A DNA stretch of 64,000 bases from Lepidodermella squamata (lineage: Eukaryota > Gastrotricha), in NCBI GenBank assembly GCA_047495785.1, contig JBLDXI010000033.1:2542001-2606000 (forward strand), read 5' to 3'. Below, one piece after another: positions 57,859 to 64,000 of the stretch. How positions within the stretch are numbered: the stretch's first letter is position 1; each line of letters opens with the position of its first letter. The notes beneath the pieces are model-generated. The model ran no database searches. It was not told the origin of the DNA and saw only the letters and a list, made by a program, of their open reading frames with translations. A program made the position numbers and the translations under genes.

Positions 57859-58494
57859 AACATGAAGAAAAATATTATAGTCAAATAAAAAACGTCGCCG
57901 ATTTGTTAAACTCGTGGTTTATTTCAGTTGAAATTGCAAATATATAAGAAACTAGTCATAATTTCAAGTAACGCTGCGCTGTAATAATGGTCTTCCCGGT
58001 GTGCCGAGTTCAATGACAGACATGACTGAATCAAACGAAACGAATCCATTAGTAGAAACATTTCTCATCTTTTCGTTTTACAGCACGTAAACATGCAAGG
58101 AATACATTTTTTTCCAGACGTTCATTTTCATTATTTGAGGAAAACGTCATGCGGAAAAATCGAACAAAATCGATTTTCAGCAATACCATCAATTATTGTT
58201 AGCAGAATATAACGAAACCATAGGTATTTGAAGCTAGCTATCGAGCGATAACGTGAAGAAAAATTATCACCAGTCGCGCGACACAAACCTTTTTTCGCTG
58301 GGCAGAGTATATCGATGCTTTTACGGCTAATATTCAGTAAAAATAGCTAAATAATGCACTACGCCAACATTTTGCACATTTACTGTATTAAGGACATCAG
58401 ATTCTGATCAACAACACAGCGCAGATGTTTGTAATTGTCAGCAAACAGAAATACAAAAAACAACAGTCTAATTGCGATCAACGCTGAGAATTAC
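57859..58494. other. Intergenic sequence downstream of MRPL20
   Basis: AATAAA near 57885 suits MRPL20. The rest is AT-rich and without visible features up to the orphan exon candidate. Confidence 0.5.
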
Positions 58495-58707
58495 CGATCC
58501 AAGTTCCGAGTTGATTCGAGTAACCTTGATTTTTTCTTTGCACTTGAGCAACGCTTCAACGTAGGCAGCTTCGGCTTTGTTGTACAGAGCGAGGTCGAAC
58601 TGGGCGTTCTCGCCAGTCTCGATAACGCTGTCGATGTCAGCACTTATCGACTTGCGGAAAGACAGTGGTACCGCATTCTCGATATCATGCGGAATCTTCT
58701 TAGTGAC
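58495..58707 (-). CDS. Orphan exon candidate, no Met, unrecognised protein
   Basis: On the minus strand a 71-codon block starts after a good acceptor (TTTTGTCATCCAG) and ends at a donor (GGATCG followed by GTAATT). It is open, charged and protein-like, with IPHDIENAVPLSFRKS, then IDSVIETGENAQFDLALYN and KAEAAYVEALLKCKEKIKV. It contains no methionine, so it can only be an internal exon, and I could not find convincing partner exons on either side. It may belong to an unrecognised gene or be an exon relic. The opposite strand is also open here over 109 codons (58435-58764), which weakens the case. Confidence 0.35.
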
Positions 58708-59226
58708 CTGGATGACAAAAGAATCGATGTATCAGACAATAAGACATTCGTGCTTGTAATATAGGGCGATTCAGGACTGGTGAGACATTACGTAATTTCT
58801 TAGCAAGAAGAGGGAGCAGGGTTTTTGCATGTCTTACATCGGTCTTGACCTACTTCACATGTTTATTTACAAATTGAGGCTTCCTGCCTGGACCGACTAG
58901 TTTCACGAATGTTTTAAAAAATAATTTTCTCTACGAAACATCGTTGTGGCTCTCATCGAAATGAGAATCATTTTAAAAAGAAAGACTTCTTTCGCACGAA
59001 AAAATGATTATTGACCGTGTGACCCGGGATCCTCCAAAGTACCCAAAAAAGGTTATAAGAAAAAAGGCTAGGCCTATCGGCGATCTTCGGGTCTATTGGC
59101 TCAGATGGTCTACTAGACTACAAAGGCTAATAAATTTACTCCAACAGATATTATTCAGTTTTGGACAATACTAAGTATCATTATTTGACCACTTTTTAGG
59201 CGGGAAACTGCTCGTTTAGATAACTA
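58708..59226. other. Intergenic sequence 3' of FKBP6
   Basis: No gene recognised. It ends at the MITE-like element at 59227. Confidence 0.5.
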
Positions 59227-59348
59227 AAATGAGACGCGGACGATTCAAAAGATCATTTTCGCACGCATGGTGAAAATAGCGCGAAAAATGGAGTAAGCAC
59301 GCTGAATTTTGCAGAAAAATTGTCTTTTGAATCGCCCGCGTCTCATTT
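59227..59348. mobile_element. MITE-like inverted-repeat element, 122 bp
   Basis: A 26-bp left arm (AAATGAGACGCGGACGATTC..., from 59227) and right arm (...GAATCGCCCGCGTCTCATTT, to 59348) are inverted repeats with one mismatch. They enclose about 70 bp with no coding sequence. This is the structure of a short non-autonomous DNA transposon. The right arm overlaps the last codon and stop codon of the FKBP6 reading frame. No clear target-site duplication was found. Confidence 0.65.
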
Positions 59349-60756
59349 GAATGAGCCAATTGGAGATGGAGATGAGACATGATGCATCATGTGGAAATCA
59401 CCCGTTAAATCACGGGAATTCGATCTTTTTTTTACCTTTTTATCGACGCCAACCATTCTCTCCAAGATTTCCTTCTCACGCTTCTTCTGCGCACGAAAGT
59501 CATCATCGAGGGCACGCAACTCCGCTCCGATCTCCGCGCTGCTCGGGTTCAATTTCGCCGCTTTCAACAAGCAATCGCGGCTCTCATCCAGGCGGCAGAG
59601 TCGACGTAACGCAAAACCAGCCCAATACCAGGCTTTCGCGTTACTTTCGTCGAAATTCGTTGCACTGATGGCATTCTCGTAAACGTCTTCGAAGTTTCGA
59701 TACTCCTCAGGCTCCTTCTCCTCGATTCTATACGTCGTTAGGGCCAAATTACAGAACAACTGACAGCCAATGAGTTAATCGCGAAGGGACAAAATTGGCA
59801 ATGAACTCACCTTTGACAACATCTTCTTCTTCGACAGCACGTCGTTTTCCGGCAAAATTCGCGATTCAACAAGCAGTTTCGCAGCACGCTCATAGGCTTT
59901 CTTGGCCTGCGCGAATCGATTGGACGTGAAAGCGTCACGGCCAATTTGACGCTGAGAATCAGCAGCTTGCAGGACGTCCGAAAATGGCAGTTTGATGCGA
60001 TCTTCCGGGGTCAGCTCGAAAATATCGTTGACATGATCGGCAGCCGGAATCACGTTCAGCACTTCAATTTTCCATAGGAGCCACTCCTTCCCGCTAATCT
60101 TCAATCAAAAATAATATAAGGCATAATAAATTTAAGGCATTCCCCGGAAGTACCTCAGGCCAGTGTTTTTCGGCACGAGTGCCGTTTTCTCCATACGAGA
60201 ATTCAGGACACGTCAGAAAAAAGGCGGTTTCGCCTTTCTTCATTGACATAAGCGCTAAGTCGAGTCCGATGAAAACAGCTCCAGGGCCTGTGATCTGGTG
60301 TTCGATCGGTTTCCGCTCAAAATATGAAGACGAAAATGGCTCCAGATTCCCATTTTGCCAACCCGAATAGTTGAAGCGGACATAATCCGTTTCGTAAATG
60401 GGGCACTCGTCATATCCCTTCACCGTGACTAGCTTCAACAGGCCCCCTTCACTGGTGACGGGCGTCATTTTCTTAGGTAGGCCTTCGAAGTGATCAACGG
60501 GAGGTTTTACCACCACGCTATCACTCGCCGAATTATCGGTGGTCGGCGCTGCTTCGACGCTGGCTGCATGTAGGACTTTATCGAGGGAAACTCGCTCTTT
60601 CACCTCCGACATAGCTTTCTCGTCCATTACTTCATCTTCAACGTCCACCTTGTGCAGATGGCGCAGACGGCGGGCGAGCGGGTTATTTTCGTCGAACTCG
60701 GTGTCAATAACCGTCCCTCGGTCAAGATCGCTTAAAGACACACTCACGGGATTCAT
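59343..60756 (-). CDS. FKBP6: FKBP6/shutdown-type inactive FK506-binding co-chaperone with TPR
   Basis: FKBP6 (Drosophila shutdown) is a germline HSP90 co-chaperone for loading piRNAs onto PIWI proteins; its isomerase domain is inactive. Exons 60756-60154, 60098-59811 and 59759-59343 encode 435 aa. The N-terminal 90 residues are acidic. The FKBP fold reads VRFNYSGWQNG, FSSSYFERKP, GLDLALMSMKKGETAFFL and FSYGENG, and each lines up with human FKBP6 (VLVKYSGYLEH, GMELGLLSMRRGE, YAYGTLG). A TPR domain follows (FTSNRFAQAKKAYERAAKLL, AKAWYWAGFALRRLCRLDES). The last 30 residues (after VDKK) have no counterpart, and their stop codon lies in the MITE arm. A donor-like AAG/GTAAAA at that point suggests a possible further intron. 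A TTTTTAG precedes the ATG directly. Confidence 0.88.
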
Positions 60757-61618
60757 CTAAAAACATGTTACGAATTCGTTAAAAACGACAAACACCTTCA
60801 ACTGTTCGCGGAGTTTTACTTCAATTACAAAGGTTTCGTTTCAATAACAAGGTAAACAATGATTTCAATCTTCATTCAACTTGTTACAAAGTACATTAAA
60901 CTCCCATCAGTCAGCATTCTCTTGCCATGCACAACTTGAGAAGCGAATAAAATGTAAATATGTGAGCCGTTTTAGTCGGGAGAAGAAGGCTGAGCAGGTT
61001 CGATGTTTGCGTGATAAAACTGGTAACTAGGAGATACATATCTCAGTGGTCCGCGGTAAAAAAGCAGTCTGGGAATTTTAATTATGCTTTCCGAAAAAAA
61101 ACTGGCAAGATATAAATAGAAGTAATACAAATGATGAATAAAGCACTAAAATTCGTTAAATTGGAGGCAGTGGCGGCATGTTCAAGTAATAGAAACAAAT
61201 AGAAAAGGCAAAAAGAGAAATAATCAGCGCAAGCATCAGCAGTCAAATAATAAGCATATTTTTGTACCCATGAAATTATATTACATCAGCAATTGCATCA
61301 AATTGACTCAAGTCACACGAAACCCAAGTTTTACCCGCGAGAAAAGGCAAAATAATATCGAGAATAAAGTAAAAAATTAAAGTTACCTTGCACACATTTC
61401 GTTTCAAGTCTCAGCAGAGTAGTATCAGTTGAATAGGTAATAAATAATAAATCGATAAATCGCAGAAATATCATTTCTATAGGTCATGATCAAGTGAATT
61501 CGATATCATTCGATGAGCACCCAGCGCTTTTAAAGCGCAGCCGAGAATCCATAGGTAATATTTTTCCGAACCACAACAACAATATACATATGAGTCATTC
61601 AAAGTCATTCATACTGAA
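60757..61618. other. Intergenic sequence between FKBP6 and PTK2
   Basis: AT-rich 3' flank of the PTK2-like gene and 5' flank of FKBP6. No gene or repeat was seen. Confidence 0.5.
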
Positions 61619-63972
61619 TCACGAATGTGAAAATATTTGTTTCGCGCCGTTCGAAGCCGGCAAATCGCCGTGGAAGTTGCTGGAACTATTTTCGCCCATT
61701 GTACGTGCGAGCAGCAACCGTGCGGCCACAGCAACCCCAGCGGCAGCTTCTGCCAATTGCCGGCAAATTTGAACAGGCGGAGGCATGTGTTGCTGGCTCG
61801 ACGGCAGCGATGATAAAGGCCGCAACGCCGCTAGAACTGAGCGGATATGCGCACCAAGATTAGCTCTCAACAATGCCAACGAAGCAGGTTCTTGAGTGTT
61901 CGCCTGTAATTAGGGAAAACGTTTAGAATTATTCAGTATTTTGATGGCTATAACGAACCTTTGACGGATGTACAGCAACAGACGACGCCGCTGTTAGCAG
62001 ATTACGACCGGCGGTACAGACTGAAGAGGCAAGGTCGAGAATTCGAATCAAGCTTGGCGGAGCGTCGGATCCAACCCTTTCCAGCTCCTTGTTCAACGAG
62101 AAGACACATCGCACCACACTAAGGGTGATGTCGTAAAGCTGACCGCTATCACTGGTCTCAGCCGGATTTCCCAACGGCAAACTTTCCGTTATGGTGGTTA
62201 AATTGAAAGTGGCGGTAGGTGGAAGCGGCGAGGCATTGCCATTGCTGCCTCTAGACGGCACTCCGGGCGCCGCTACTATCGGAACTATAAATTGCTTTCC
62301 CTCCTGATATCTGTTAACTTGAGACTGCTGCTGCTGTTGCTGCTGCTGAGGTAATCTTGACGGTGTCTGATGGTGGGACATCAACGTTGAGAGAGGTGGC
62401 CGAGAGTCTACCATGGTAACGCGAGACTGAGAGTTATTCGAATCCATACCGTTCAATGATGACATAATGCCGCCCTGGTTAGTTGCCATGGTCGCTAGCG
62501 GTGGTGATAGTAGCGACGTCGAAGGTGGGGCGAGGGTAGCAACGGAATCCAACAGCCACAACGTTGCTTGTTCCAACGCCATAGTTGACGATGCAGATTT
62601 GGGTGGCTGCTGAGGTTCAGAAATCGGCGGCTTCGGCGGAGCAGCTGGGTTAGCTTTCTGTTGGTACTTGTTTGCATTCAGCGCTTCCTCACGAATAGCG
62701 AGTAAATGCGAAAAAATCTGATCACAGCCAGGCCGGTCGGCAGGCTGGTCAGCCCAACAAGACAGCATAAGCGAGTAGAGCGCCTGCGGGCATACCACCG
62801 TTCCAGACGGTTCTGGCCGCGGCAAACGAGCTCCTACAGATAGCAATGTCGGATAATCAGCATTTCTCACATTTTGCCACGGTCTCGACCCGAAAGTTGC
62901 AACTTCCCACAGGAATACACCCAGCATCCAGACGTCAGTGGCTCGCGAAAACTTCCGGAAATTCACCGACTCCGGGGCGAGCCACTTGACCGGCAGTCGC
63001 CCGCCAGTGGCCGTGTAAGTCTCGGCATCGGGTGGTAGGCGACGAGCTAAACCGAAATCCGCCAATTTCCCAAGCTCTCGCGAAAAAACGAGGACATTGC
63101 GTGCAGCAATATCGCGATGAACAAGTCGACGCGAGTGTAAGTAGGCCAGAGCTGATGCAGTTTGAGCACAAAACGTCAGTAAATCGACGATATTCAGTTG
63201 TAAATGCTCTCGCTCTTTCGTCAAAAAATCTCGTAATGGGCCTAATGGCGCCAATTCCGTTAAAATTAACAACGGATCCGTGGATGTGCTGACTCCAACC
63301 AGTGCTATTATGTAAGGATGAGCAAGTTGCCGGAAAAGACACGCTTCCTCTAGAAAATCACCCAGAGCATCGTCTGAGCCACTTTTGCACATCTTCACAG
63401 CTACTGCTATGCATTGGCCGTCCTTGCCGTTAGGTCGGTATCGGCCTTCAAAGACATCGCCAAATTGACCTTCCCCGATAAGGAGACCAATTTCGAGGCG
63501 GTTTCTGTCGATTTCAACATCGGGTTCGAAGAGCTCGATGTAGTCGTCGACGGGCGACGAATGCTTCCAGCCCACAGCATTTGATCGATTGATTTCCCTC
63601 ACGTTCTGACTTGTTTGCGAAGCTGAGCTGAATGCATTCGGCGATCGGCGCATTGTTGCATAGGATAGCACGTTATTCGTTGTTTGATCGTGCTGGCTCC
63701 GAGACGGCAGCATCGGTGAATCCAGAGGCGCGAAAGTCAACTGTGGAGGTGTAGAATCAGGCGTTCGATCACGTGCCAACCAAGCAGCAGTTCTGCTTCG
63801 AGTCAAAGCGTCGTCGATGTCCGGCTGGTGGCTGTTCGGCTCGTTCGTGATTTCGGAGTTCGTAGAATGCTCCGTTTGCGTATTCACAGTTTGAGTCTGA
63901 GCGTTAGTCCTTATAGAATTATTGCGCTGTGGGCCCCGTAGATCGGTATTGGAACGTGACCGCCCAAGGCTC
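61619..63972 (-). CDS. PTK2: Focal adhesion kinase (FAK/PTK2), kinase and C-terminal part, cut by window edge
   Basis: Cytoplasmic tyrosine kinase that signals from integrins. Two exons lie in the window (63972-61959 and 61903-61619; 765 aa). The N-terminal FERM domain lies beyond the right edge: an acceptor (TTTGCAG) marks the start of the first exon here. DDYIEL is the autophosphorylation/Src-binding site (human DDYAEI). The kinase domain has IGEGQFGDVF, VAVKMCK, HRDIAARNVL, ADFGLARR, LPVKWLAPESVNFRKFSRA and DVWMLGVFLWEV. The activation loop has a single Tyr (ETYTATGG) where human FAK has two adjacent (TYYKASKG). After a Pro-rich, polyglutamine-containing linker (CAG/CTG run, 62323-62348) comes a helical FAT-like domain (LYDITLSVVRCVFSLNKEL, LLRANLGAHIRSVLAAL, ICRQLAEAAAGVAVAARLL). 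Confidence 0.94.
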
Positions 63973-64000
63973 CTGCAAACGAGGTACAGAAAAAAAATGA

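Noticed and set aside
1-64000. CRISPR arrays, bacterial operons, phage or insertion sequences
   Set aside because: Introns throughout and exclusively animal gene families show this is a eukaryotic nuclear region. No spaced direct repeats were seen.

Overview
This is a stretch of a compact animal (metazoan) nuclear genome. Genes are split by very short introns (mostly 45-60 bp, GT...AG) and carry single-copy animal markers: ELP3, CDC20, EFR3, GCP3, FAK, COX5B and others. DNAI3, an axonemal inner-arm dynein intermediate chain, argues against a nematode, since nematodes lack motile axonemes. Two claudin-superfamily genes of a type I associate with arthropods (pasiflora-like), the high gene density (about 22 genes in 64 kb) and splice-acceptor-like sequences just before many start codons (possible spliced-leader use) point to a small ecdysozoan. 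A tardigrade is my best guess, but the sequence alone does not prove it.

Layout. 0.4-16.3 kb is dense: TMEM214 (-), PXK pseudokinase (+), CDC20/fizzy (-), ELP3 and MTERF3 close together (+), DNAI3/WDR63 (-). 16.9-20.2 kb holds two tandem PLAC8-family genes (-), separated by a small foldback element, then a membrane-anchored Smr-domain gene (-). 22.5-29.6 kb holds a secreted pancreatic-type lipase (-), a 741-bp inverted-repeat element containing a tRNA-derived SINE-like unit, a claudin-like gene (-) and a LAMP-like type I membrane protein (+). 30.8-34 kb is EFR3 (-). 35.7-42.8 kb holds two tandem O-methyltransferases (+), MTMR9 pseudophosphatase (+) and a third, intronless O-methyltransferase (-). 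43.5-52.2 kb has NASP (-), a second claudin-like gene (+), an unrecognised single-pass membrane protein (+) and COX5B (-). 54-64 kb has GCP3 and mitochondrial L20 (+), FKBP6 (-) whose 3' end runs into a MITE-like element, and the kinase and C-terminal half of FAK/PTK2 (-), cut by the right window edge.

The genes do not form one pathway. Themes that recur are plasma-membrane and junction biology (EFR3, two claudin-like genes, FAK), phosphoinositide and endosomal pseudoenzymes (MTMR9, PXK), mitochondrial gene expression and respiration (MTERF3, mL20, COX5B), and germline, cell-cycle or chromatin functions (CDC20, FKBP6, NASP, GCP3, ELP3). Exon coordinates below were derived by hand from splice-site consensus, frame continuity and recalled family alignments. 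They have not been tested against transcripts.
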